Both the position numbers and the translations under genes were made by a program. Below the pieces are notes generated by a model, which ran no database searches, was not told the origin of the DNA, and was given only the letters and a program-made list of their open reading frames with translations. From Erodium maritimum (taxonomy: Eukaryota; Streptophyta; Magnoliopsida; Geraniales; Geraniaceae): a stretch of 64,000 nt of DNA. The number at the start of each line of letters is the position of its first letter. Within the stretch, counting starts at the first letter, position 1. The DNA is taken from positions 46,397,825-46,461,824 of the forward strand of contig OY997591.1 in assembly GCA_963921825.1 (NCBI GenBank), in the 5' to 3' direction. Below, in pieces: positions 45,901 to 55,894 of the stretch.

Positions 45901-46250
45901 ATTGCGGACAACGCCGATAGGAGAACCCCGCTCTTACTGCCCAGAACACACGAAACCTTCGTGTTGCCTGCTGACATTGTCACTCTTTGCCTATAGCAGT
46001 CGATATTGGCTCGGTACTTCTCCAGCCAATCCATTCCCAGGATTACGTCAAAGGTCGTCATTCCCAACACGAGAAGGTCACTAGGGCAAGGACAGTCTGC
46101 GACTCTTACTTCGCAGGCACGACCGACCCTAGTCAACATCACAGGGGTGGACTCAACGGCTCTAAACTCAGCCCCAACCTCTTAGCACAACTCGATGAAA
46201 TAAACGAGTGTGACGCCCCGGTATCAAATAAAAACAACGCCCACAAATGA
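42994..46250 (-). pseudogene. Family B pol: protease-RT-RNase H-integrase-chromodomain, broken
   Basis: The protease retains [12 protein letters not shown] near 46230, with a frame change after it, and ILGMDWL. RT has [20 protein letters not shown] and FVDDILIYL, but about 20 residues between VEFG and [10 protein letters not shown] are missing relative to family A. Stops: TAG at 45327 after DDILIYL, TAG at 44767; a frameshift lies near 45170. RNase H begins [13 protein letters not shown]. From 44736 a 580-codon frame is open: zinc-binding H156/H162/C192/C195 and integrase D225, D286, E322 with the exact D-x35-E spacing. The C-terminal chromodomain VRVQW...STWERED lacks seven residues found in family A. 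Only this last block is uninterrupted. Confidence 0.93.
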
Positions 46251-46328
46251 TACAATAAACACGTACCCTGAATGGTCTCACGGTAGGTAGCGGATCCTGT
46301 GGCTCGGGAATCGGCAACTGTTTACACT

Positions 46329-47692
46329 CTACCCTGCGACGCCTGCTGCCTCTGACCTGACGCACCGGCTGCTGGCTGCACAAACCTCTGTTGTTGTCTC
46401 GGAACTGGCGCGCTCGTAGACGGCTGCGAGAACCTCGACGGCTGACTCTGATGCTGGCGAGCCCGGGGTGACTGCACTGTGTGAAAACTGCGATCGCTGC
46501 ACCGACGCTACCCCGCCCCGCTCAGGACATGCCCCAACTAGGTGTCCAATCCGGCCGCACCGGTGGCATCTGGCACCGCCGCCCCTCGGTCCCCTGCTCT
46601 GGTCTGTCTGTCTGACCACTGGTGGTGCCGCGGGCCCTCCTCCCATCGGACACTCTCGCCGCATGTGGCCTGGCCGCCCGCAGGTAAAACATATCGGCCC
46701 CCTCTCTAGAGCGACTGGCCCTACTGACGCCACCGACCCCATCTGTCTCGATCCGCTCTTCTGAGCTTGTGGCCGAACGGTCCCGTAATACTGGTCGGTC
46801 GCTGCCGAACCTCACGGGTCCTCGCTGCCTCTTGGAGACCCTGCTCCACTATCGCTGCAGTGTCAACGAGCTCTGAGTAAACCCGCAACCTCAGGGCGAG
46901 GACTCGATCCCGAATCATCGGCCTCACCCCCGCCTCGAACCGCCGACAATGGTTCAGCCCTGTCGCCACCATTTCTGGTGCAAATCGGGCCAGGGCCCTG
47001 AATCTGGCCTCATACTCTGCCACTGACTCCCCGTCCTATTGTAGTTCCAGGAACTGCTGATGTCGGTCTACCCTGGCCGACTCGGGGAAATACTGCTCCA
47101 GAAAGACTGTCTCGAAGATACTGTAGTCGTCCCCGACTCTGTCCCGTACGCGCCCCCACCAGTGGTAGGCGCCGTCCCTCAGCTGATGAGCTGCAAAGGA
47201 CACCCTGGTGTGACCGTCCTCGATGCCTGACGTGTCCAGGTCCTGAGTGACCTGCTCCAGCCATCTCTCGGCTATGTCGGGGTTCGGTTCCCCGACGAAC
47301 ATAGGTATGCTCAGCTTCAGGAAATCCAGCAGTGTCCGGGATGTATCGCCTTCGGCCTGAACGGGCCTCACTGGAACGACTGCTGTCTCCAGAGCTGGCG
47401 ATGCAGACTCCCTACGGGCGATGATCGCCACCAAGCTCTGCACCGTCCGGGTCAGCTCGTCTAGAGCGGTCGCAGTGGGCGGGTCTGCGACCGGTGGGAC
47501 GCTGGGCGTGCCCGCAGATGGTCCTGCGTCGTTCCTCCTGTCCTCCCCGACGGGAGTACCTTGTGCTTCCGTGGACTCAGCGGGTTCGACGGTGGGCATC
47601 CGTCCCGGTGCCCCAGCTGATCGTCCCCTCCTGCCACGTGTGGGCGTCCGTCCGGGTGCCCCAGCTGATCGTCCTCTCCTGCCACGTGCCAT
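46329..47692 (-). pseudogene. Family B gag, nonsense and frameshifted
   Basis: Starts MARGRRGRSAGAPGR at 47692, with an immediate in-frame duplication of about 16 residues (RGRRGRSAGAPGRxPT twice). After an acidic/Pro linker comes the gag core VGEPNPDIAERWLEQVTQDL, YHWWGRVRDRVGDD and FLEQYFPESARVDRHQ. TAG at 47036 interrupts it, then MAEYEARFRALARFAPEM continues in the same frame. A frame change near 46778 precedes two intact CCHC knuckles, CFTCGRPGHMRREC and CHRCGRIGHLVGAC. A stop lies at 46329. Gag would assemble the virus-like particle. Confidence 0.92.
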
Positions 47693-48442
47693 GTAGTCGG
47701 TATCCTCTACACGGATACATGCAAACGCTTAGTTTGCGAACTTATACAACGACGGCAAGCTCAACATACTAGCGTGCACACCGCCTACGTCTACTCTAGC
47801 GTACTCGTTACCAAAACGCCACACTGCTCTCGCTATTAAAACCTCAATTACTCGCTCACGTAAGGGAGACCTCAACACGACCCGACACAATCGTGAACAA
47901 TGTCACTCAAAAACAACACACAAACTGCACACGACTCACAGACAAATTCAAGTCCCCCAACCTCAATCACAAGCCCACAAGGCCAACCAAATTCAAAACA
48001 CGCACCCCGGGCCAAACAATTTCAAAACACGCCCACCGGGCCAACAAATTTAAAAACACACGCACAGGGCCAACCAATTTTAAAAAATTTCTCCCTTTCA
48101 TCATAAAATCTCATTTTTGACATCACGTAGTTACAACCCGATCCAGGCGTCCCCGAACTAAATCGTACCCACTTGATATCAGCACCGTCACGTTCGACTA
48201 CAGGAGCGCTCCTGAGTCGAGTCGCGACAGCTTAAAAACGTTTCATGCAGCAACACAATCATTATGCCAGTAACAACAGTACTGCACATACACATAACAA
48301 CAAACAGGATTCATGTCACTACGGGTCTACACACGATTTCCGACTTGCGCAACCAACGCACGACGGACTTTTAATGACTCGACTCTCCCAGCCAAATTGA
48401 CGTATAGTTCGAGATGTGAAACCTCGAGCTTTGATACCAAAC
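47693..48442 (-). other. Family B leader and primer-binding site
   Basis: PBS on the minus strand TGGTATCAAAGC at 48439-48428, three bases after the LTR end. It differs by one base from the standard initiator-Met PBS (A for G), which is a common variant. The rest, to the gag start, is non-coding and includes several CACGCCCACCGGGCCAACA-like repeats at 47985-48075. Confidence 0.85.
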
Positions 48443-51320
48443 TGTCACGCCCCAAATTCGGTAGAACCGAACCCGGAATGCGAACGGTGAAACAATAAAG
48501 CAATTTTCAAACCCTTTTAAGTAAACCGCTTAAAATCACCATTTAGTTAATCAAAATAATATTTTACAACTTAAAAGTACGTCCAAACCAAGCGGACAAA
48601 ATAAACAAAGCGTACGTCGCTATACTCCCAAAAACCCGGACTCCCGCTCCCAGCTCTTCAAGCTTCGAGAACTCCCCTAGTCCGTCTCACGACCAGTACC
48701 TGTAGGAAAAGCAGCTAGGGGTGAGCGTTGGCTCACCACCACAGATACCAGATTGATTACAGCATACTAGCAGAAAATGCCGGAAACACCAACAACAAAC
48801 CCAACACCAGGGACTACTATCCCCAAAATCAAGTAGCCCGACAGTCACACAAAAACTGTTACTTTCCCCAACCAACTCAAACCCGGACGCGTAATGTAGA
48901 CCCAACACAGCGGTTACGACCCCCACCAAAGACACAAAAGATAACCACGCAACACCCAAGATCACAAAGGATCGCACACAACAATCAAGATCACAAAGGA
49001 TCGCACTCCAGCTACTCAGTGTCGGTTGTTAACCGGCTGGGCTTGAGCCTGCCCCACGCAACTTTCCCCGAACGCAGTCGGGCCAGGCGGTCGACCTGTT
49101 AGCGATATATACAGTGATACTTTTCCGATAGCTAGTCGCAAGGGGATCCGCCCTTCATCGCCGAAGAAATGCACAACTTTACCAATGGTTAGACGGAAGG
49201 CTAGCCAACCCCCAAGCGCGCGACCACAGTACCCCTTTATCGCAGAAGAATGCACAACTTTACTGATGGTTAGTCGAAAGGCTAGCCAACCCCCACGCGC
49301 GCGACCACAGGACCCCTTTATTGTCAGGCGGGCCCCCAACCTCCAGCAATCACAATCAACACCCAAGGTTCAACAAATAGTGACAACACAGGTTTAACAC
49401 CCCACAGGCACACATGGCCACCCACGACACACGAAACAGTATCACATGGGTTCAGCACTCCAAAGGACCACCCACGACCCACAAACAGTAAACACACGGG
49501 TCCAACACCCCAAAGGCACACCTGACCACCCACGACACACAAACAGTAAAACACGGGTTCAACTCCCCATGGGCACTCATGGCCACCCACGACACACAAA
49601 TAGTAAAACACGGGTTCAACCCCCCACGGGCACTCATGGCCACCCACAAACACAAACAATAGAATACGGGTTCAACTCCCCACGGGCACTCATGGCCACC
49701 CACAAACACACAAAATTCAATCAACCTCCGGGAACAACCAAATGCCACCAGTATTTCTATTGTTCGATAAGTTCACTCATTCTACGACACTACTAAGTGT
49801 CACATGCATTTCTACTGTTAACTTTCCTTAGTCAAGGCCGAGATCCGGCTACTTTTCCCTACCTTGTAACGATTTCCCAAAAGTCCACGCCCAAGCTCTG
49901 GCGTGCTCGTGATCACTCGCTTAGCTTCCCCTTTCCGCGGTCGGCGAACAATCTAATATGAACACAATTAAAACACTTTTTAAGTTTGCAGGCAAAGCTG
50001 AATTTTAATAAACTTGACGCCCAAATGCAACCCCGACAATGTCGATCACTCCCAAACTTCCCAATTACTCGACATTGTCAATAACGGGCCCGGAAAGGCC
50101 GATTCGCCCGGCCCGGCGAATCTGCCCAGGATTGGAAAACGCCCTTTCGGGACTCCGAAAATTCCCGTTTTCGTTTCTACGATCTTAGAATAATTCAAGG
50201 TTTCCAATGTAATCGACGGAATCAATTTCCGACTTCCGAGCAATTTAATTCGCGTTTAAAGTTTCTAAACCCGTCATTTCCAACTTTTACAATTTAATTC
50301 CAAAATTCGTTCCGGGTGTGGATTAACGGCTAGGGGATCGTCCTAAACCAACCGAACACGAAAACCCGAGACCCGAACACGTGGGCCCCACCCGGCCATC
50401 AAGACCCGTGGGTGGCTGGACCGGTTTTGGACCGGTTCACCACCATGGTGGCCGGTCCTAGCTCCGGCCAGCCACCACCCACGGTGGCCGGAGCTCCCCC
50501 GAGCTCCGGTCACCGGAAACCGATCCTTTTCGCTCTAAAACGTTCCCAACGAACCCTACTCCTCGACTCATCCATATTTAACCCGTTTAAACCCAAACCC
50601 TAACTTTCAAACGTACCAAAACGAAAATCGAATAGGTTCTCACCGTAGGGAATGACGATAGGAGCTCGATTCTTCAACCGTTGAGACGATCCTTTGGTTG
50701 GATCTTCGGGAAATCACAAAGCCCTACCCCTTTCTTCTCTTTTTCCCTTTTCCTTCTATCCTCCTTCTCTCTTCTTTCTCTCTCTATTTTCTCTTCTTTT
50801 TTTCTCTTTTTTTGAAGTATGGCCGAACACCCCCCTATGTGTCTTCCTTTTATTTTGTTCAAAAATACCTAACACCACCACTTGTGTGACAAGTGGAAAG
50901 TGGGTCCCATCTCTTTAAAAAATAACTTTGTAGATATTTTTTGTCAGATTCGTGAAATTCGGCCGTCTAGGGCCCTGAACAGGCCCATTTTCCAAGAAAT
51001 TACAAAACTTCACGGGCTGGAAGGAAACAGCTCAACTAAGATCGTTGTAACGACGGCTAAGCTTTTTGGATCCAAAACGGACCTCGAACGGACTAAAACG
51101 TCGCTCGGTTGACTTTTCTGGCAAAAAGTCAACCTCTCCCAAATTGGTCAGAAAGTTTCCTTGAGTCCCCCAGAACTCACTTTGATCGATATCGGGGTCA
51201 ACTTAAGTATGGTATGACCCTCGGGGTAAAAGTTAGGTTCATTTAAGTGTCTGTCCCAAAATTTTAAATTTTCCTGTTTTTCGCCGATTTGACTAGCGTT
51301 GACCGGGAGTGGTTCTTACA
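48443..51320 (-). repeat. Family B 5' LTR
   Basis: A 2878-bp LTR from TGTAAGAACCACTCCCGG (51320, minus) to CGTGACA (48443). Features on the minus strand: GA-rich leader 50815-50715; ACG|GT at 50644/50643; acceptor AG ending at 49953; AAG|GTAGGG at 49863/49862; TTTTCCTACAG ending at 48700. Tandem arrays: ~62-bp units with GGGCACTCATGGCCACCCAC at 49400-49720; ~77-bp units with GGCTAGCCAACCCCC at 49190-49330; GATCACAAAGGATCGCAC twice at 48958-49005. The flank (GGTAA at 51321) would be the TSD but the other side is lost. Confidence 0.92.
48718..48737 (-). promoter_or_regulatory. Conserved LTR hairpin box, family B 5' LTR
   Basis: GGTGAGCCAACGCTCACCCC on the minus strand, about 275 bp before the LTR end; the partner of the boxes in B1 and B2. 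Confidence 0.55.
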
Positions 51321-51762
51321 GGTAATCATTGGGGACTCATCACAACCATCCAGATTGAGCAGATAGTCCGCACATTGAGGGGGAAGGTGAATATGACCTC
51401 AAATGCGGTCAAAGAGAGGTCCCGCTATAGCAATGGGTTATAGTGTCTCGCATGAAACATAAGGTCCATCGCTCGTAGCTTTATGTCGATGGGAGAGAAG
51501 TGGTCTGAACTCAATACACCATGTCGGGTGGAGTTTTATGATCGGTTAATAGTAAGTACTTTCTCCATTTTCAATTTTGTCTTCATCCATTATTACGTTA
51601 AATTGTTTTTTAATGACCAATGTCTCCACGATTTTTCAAGGTCTTTACAATTTTGATAGAAATTTAAAGCCGCTCACGTAATATTTACAGCACATAAATA
51701 AGGTTTGGTACAACGTTTGTAAAAGCCAATGCCATAATTAGTGGGTGGGCTATAAGGAGGAG
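51321..51762 (+). other. Unrecognised exon-like fragment
   Basis: Moderate-GC stretch 51321-51569 ending TATGATCGGTTAATA|GTAAGT (donor-like). An AT-rich segment follows with TATTTACAG (acceptor-like, ending 51691), then CACATAAATAAGGTTTGGTA. The latter continues beyond the hAT insertion at 54569 (TTGTTGAAGAAAGAGAAAGA). It may be a fragment of a host or transposon gene; I do not recognise a domain. Confidence 0.3.
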
Positions 51763-52534
51763 TAGGGGTGAGCAAAATAAACTGTTTCCATCGAAACCGG
51801 CCGGCACCGCCCGAAACCGACACCGGAATCACCGGAACCGGCGGTTTCGAGGTCGGGGCCGGCGAAAAAAGTGTCGAACCGGCGTATTTTCCGGTGGAGG
51901 CCAGTTCTGTTAGCTGAAAACCGGTAAATAAACCGGCCGGCCGGACCCAGCTTAACCCACTCCCTTTTCTCCTTTTCAGCTTCAGCCCATTACCTTTTCT
52001 CTTCAGCCCATAAATTTTTTAGCCCAACACCAATTTAACCCTAATAAAAACATTATAAATACACACATCCTCTCTCCCCCATTCATTTTCCAGCCTCTCA
52101 TCTCTCATCTCTCATCTCTCATCTCACCTGCATCCTGCCGCCTCTCACCTTCCCCACCCCATCTTCCATCTCCTTCATCTATGCCCTAATATTTCTATAA
52201 GATCAACAACACCACCCACACAAGCGTATAGCCGCCTCCACTCTCTACTCGGTGTCATTTGTTTTTTTTTAAATTTCAGATCTGAACATTATGTTCTAGA
52301 TTGATGATGTTAATCATTACTGAAATCTAGCCTACATGGATTTGGGATGATTTATATTGTTTTCTTGATGTTTTTTATAGTTGGATCTGGTATGTTTTCG
52401 ATCCATTTTTTGTGTCTTATTTGAATTAACTAAGATCCCTGCAACTTTGTGTGATATAATTTTGTTATATCTTGTACATGTATAAAGAAATCAAGTAATT
52501 TGTTGATAGAAATAGTTTCTACTAGAACAAATAA

Positions 52535-54271
52535 GGGTTATTTACGATAAGGTACCCAAATGATTCGTCCACGAACGATAAGGTGCCCTTATGATTTTTT
52601 TTGTCCGATAAGGTACCCAAATGATTCGTCCACGAACGATTTGGGTTAATGCTGTTAAAAAACTAATAGGCCTACGTGAAAAGACCAATTTACCCTTTAC
52701 CATTTTAGTTGACTTTTGACTTAAGTGTAAAAAGACCATTATACCCTCAGTTATTATTTTTCTAATTATTTTAAATTTTCAAAATACAATAATGAAATTA
52801 TATATTTTAAAAAATAATTTATTTATTTAAAACCAAATTATCATCTATTTATTTTTATTTTCATTACTTTTTTTTCTTTGACTTCTTTACTTTTTCTATT
52901 TTTACATTATTAATTTTTTATTCTTTTTAAATTTTTTTATTTCAGAAATTTAAAAATGTCTATTAATTGATTTTAAAAAAAAAATCTCAAAAATGTTAAT
53001 TTCTTTATCTTTTTTTTTATTATTTCATTTCCGTCAATGTGTCTCTTCTTCTTCTCTGAGCAGGTAATTTCAATTGAAAAATAAAAAAACAGATGAACAA
53101 ATGAACAAACCCAGATGCACACCATTCAGAACTCAACTAATCAGCACGATTTTCCAAATTCGTACCCCAATGTAATTCGATTCAATCAACAACACCATGA
53201 ACACCAACCATGAACACCATTCAACAACATCCAACCCCAAAATTTCCAGATTAACGATGAACAGAACGATAAAAATCAAAACATAAAAATTGAAGAACCC
53301 TAGCTTGCGTCGAAGAACCCCAAAATCGACTGTGTGACCCTAAAATTGACTGTGTAACCCCAAAATTTTACAGATCTGGAGCCGAATCGAAGAACCCTAG
53401 CTTGCGTCGTGGTCTCCTTGTCGTCGTGGTTTCGAAGATCTCTGTCTGAAGCCAAATCCCATATCTGAAGCCGTCGTGGTTTTGAAGAACCCTAGCTTGG
53501 GTCGTGGTCTCCTTGCTTCGAACAGGTGAAGACGGTCGAGTTCTAGAAGACCGGAGAGGAGAGACCATGCCAGAAACTGAGCACGAACCATCCATAGCCG
53601 GCCCGTCCTCCTCGCCATCAGCCATCGCTGCTCTAGTTTCGCCATCGCCGCCAAGTGAGCTCGTCGCCGCCGTTACGGATCTGGGTTTGGCTGCCAAAAA
53701 CGCGGCGTTCCAGGTCGCCGCCCGTGCTTGTGAAGTCGCCATCGCCGTCGTGCTTGTGAAGTCTCCATCGCCGCCGTGCTTGTGAAGTCTCCATCGCCGT
53801 CGTGCTTGTGAAGTCGCCATCGACCCCGTTCCAGACGATGAAGACGAACAGAATTTTATTCATAGATGTTTAGGAAAGGAAATAGATTGTAAGGGTATTC
53901 GTAGAAATAGATTGTAAGGGTAGGTTTAGATAGTTTATATGTTATGTATTTTATTATATAATCAAAATTAATCATTTTATTTATTATTTTATTTTAATTT
54001 TTTATTTATTTATTACTAAGGGTAAAATAGTAATTTCATATGTACAATTTATAAGCTTAAAATAAGAAAGGGTAAAACTGTCATTTCACACCCCGCTTAA
54101 CTGCACATGTCTAATTTAGAGGAATATTCCGTTAGTTTTTAACGGAATATGCCAATTTTAAACCAAATCATTCGTGGACGAATCATTAGGGTACCTTATC
54201 GGACAAAAAATTCATAAGGGTACCTTATCGTTCATGGACGAAACATTATGGTACCTTATCGTAAATAACCC
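52535..54271. mobile_element. Non-autonomous MULE, possible Pack-MULE (9-bp TSD)
   Basis: Terminal inverted repeats of about 110 bp starting GGGTTATTTACGATAAGGTA, each holding internal repeats of ATGATTCGTCCACGAACG. Perfect 9-bp flanks AACAAATAA at 52526-52534 and 54272-54280, diagnostic of Mutator-like elements. 1737 bp, no transposase. The interior changes from AT-rich to a GC-rich, gene-like segment at 53290-53850. Confidence 0.9.
53290..53850. other. GC-rich cargo of the MULE, possibly captured gene sequence
   Basis: Open for 150 codons on the minus strand (53820-53368) and 93 on the plus strand (53504-53785). Neither reading shows a known domain. The segment AGAACCCTAGCTTGCGTCG recurs three times (53296, 53392, 53489 with a change), and a ~27-bp unit with CGTGCTTGTGAAGTCGCCATC recurs four times at 53724-53820. 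Such repeats argue for a decayed or rearranged capture rather than a working gene. Confidence 0.4.
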
Positions 54272-54568
54272 AACAAATAATAAGCCTCACAAACTAAGGG
54301 ATGAAGTTGTATGTCGAAAAGAGTTAAAAAGGATATAACTGATAATTGGAATGAAGTCAAATTGAGAAGCCCAATCTGAGCCCATGGGTTCGGTGAAGCC
54401 GGTGATTAACCGGCACCGGCGGTGGAAATAACCGCCGGTTTTTGGACATTTTCTCCGGTGTCGGGGCCGGCGCCGGTGGTGAAGGTTCTTCCACTGGGAG
54501 TACCGGTTCCGGTGGTCGGAAAGTTCGCCGGTGTCGGTTAACCGGTCGTGCCCACCCCTAAGGAGGAG

Positions 54569-54673
54569 TTGTTGAAGAAAGAGAAAGACTCGTTTGTTAT
54601 GGTCCCAAACGAGTTCCTCGGTTTTCAAAAATAAAATTGTATTGTAATAAATATATAAAAGCATATTTTAGTT

Positions 54674-54709
<36 letters not shown>

Positions 54710-55439
54710 GTTTTTGTTTTAAAAACTATATTAAAATCATTTTTTGATTTAAAAAATATATAAAAATTAGATTTTGTTTTTAAAAATTAGTTAATTGTAA
54801 ATCATAATTCTTTATTTTTTATTAGTTTCTTTATTTTTATATTTAATTGTAATTTAAAAATCTAACAAAATGAAAATTCTGATCTAAACAATGAGGGGTG
54901 ATTTTTTTTAAAAAGGCTTATGTACCAATGGATTTTGAAAAATGAGGGGTGATTTTTTTAAAGAGGCTTATGTACCAACGGATTTTGAAAAAAAGACTCC
55001 CTCTATGTTTTATTTTGAAAAAAGACCTCTATGATTAATGAAAGTTCCATACACCTGTTTTACCCTTGGGTATTTTTGCAAAATACCCACTTTTCATTAA
55101 AAACCCCTCATGTTTGGTAGGGTTGAACCCAAAAATAGAAACCCAGCCTAGCCAACACCGACCACCACAACCCCGAGCAACCTCCATTATATCCCCGAGC
55201 TACGACTGTGCTGTTTTCTTCTTCAAGCCTCTATGATCCTCTTCGTGTCCACCATTAAAGCAACCCAAGCTTCAATTCGTGAATTTCAGTTTTAGGTGTT
55301 GAATCGATTTCCAAATTATGGATGGGGAACTATATATTGTGGTTTAATACGTATAAACTTAGTGAATTGAACAAAGGATTGGAATGGAAAGGGTTTAAGG
55401 GAAACTTAAATGAGTTTTTCGTGGTTGTGGGTTTCTTTT
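54569..55439. other. AT-rich intergenic stretch with simple repeats
   Basis: Holds an AT/TA microsatellite (54678-54707) and a 51-bp tandem duplication with ATGAGGGGTGATTTTTTTTA (54891-54990). AAAGACTCCCTCTATG- and ATACCCACTTTTCATT-type sequence at 54985-55100 could be the left terminal region of the MULE that follows. No gene seen. Confidence 0.5.
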
Positions 55440-55815
55440 CGTACTACACGAACCAGTACTGGCGATCGACGGGATGAAACTGTCAATCGGGAATAACAGA
55501 GTTTTAACCATTTAGGTAAGCATAGCCAATTGGTAGGTCCATCCCAATGATCAACAATTGACTTGTAAGGACCTAATGCCCATCTAGTTGATCGGTTGTC
55601 CTAACCCGCCGAATGATGGATGACATATTAGTCCATGGTTCCAAAATCGTCGATCACCAGGAAAACCCCGTCGATCGACGGATGACCCTTATTATTCTAT
55701 GGTTCTAAAACCGTTGATCGTTGGGACAAACCCAGTGATCGATGGATGACCTATTATTCCATGTTCCCTACCCCGTCGATCGCCGACCACATTCGTCGAT
55801 CGTTCGTTTGCATAT
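55440..55815. repeat. Cluster of GTCGATCGAC-type palindromes, left side of the MULE
   Basis: About nine occurrences of CGATCG/GATCG-centred motifs (GGCGATCGACGGG, CGTCGATCGACGG, AGTGATCGATGG, CGTCGATCGCCG, CGTCGATCGTTCG) spaced 20-70 bp, in a ~75-bp loose repeat with TGGATGACCTATTATTCCAT. The same motif type recurs at 59380-59800 and 62285-62375. Confidence 0.75.
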
Positions 55816-55894
55816 TCCTACATGAACCTATATATTTAGTAATATGTTTGTATGATGAATTACTAACGTTTATAAGGTTGTAATTGTTACAGGA

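Larger units (their letters stand above)
42040..51320 (-). mobile_element. Family B: near-complete Tekay-like chromovirus, 3' LTR truncated
   Basis: Order on the minus strand: 5' LTR 51320-48443, PBS, leader, gag, pol, PPT, 3' LTR 42991-about 42040. About 1.9 kb of the 3' LTR is missing, removed together with the end of the adjacent copia. gag and pol have nonsense codons, frameshifts and small in-frame deletions, so it is inactive. Solo LTRs B1 and B2 belong to the same family. Confidence 0.93.
51763..54560. mobile_element. Non-autonomous hAT element (8-bp TSD), split by a MULE
   Basis: Ends TAGGGGTGAGCA and (inverse) TAGGGGTGGGCA, the classic hAT terminal type, flanked by perfect AGGAGGAG at 51755-51762 and 54561-54568. 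About 1.05 kb without the nested MULE. Both subterminal regions are packed with CCGG and GCCGGCG motifs. A TATA-like ATTATAAATACACAC near 52043 and a CTCATCT-rich stretch (52095-52130) look like the promoter and leader of the deleted transposase gene. No transposase remains. Confidence 0.9.
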
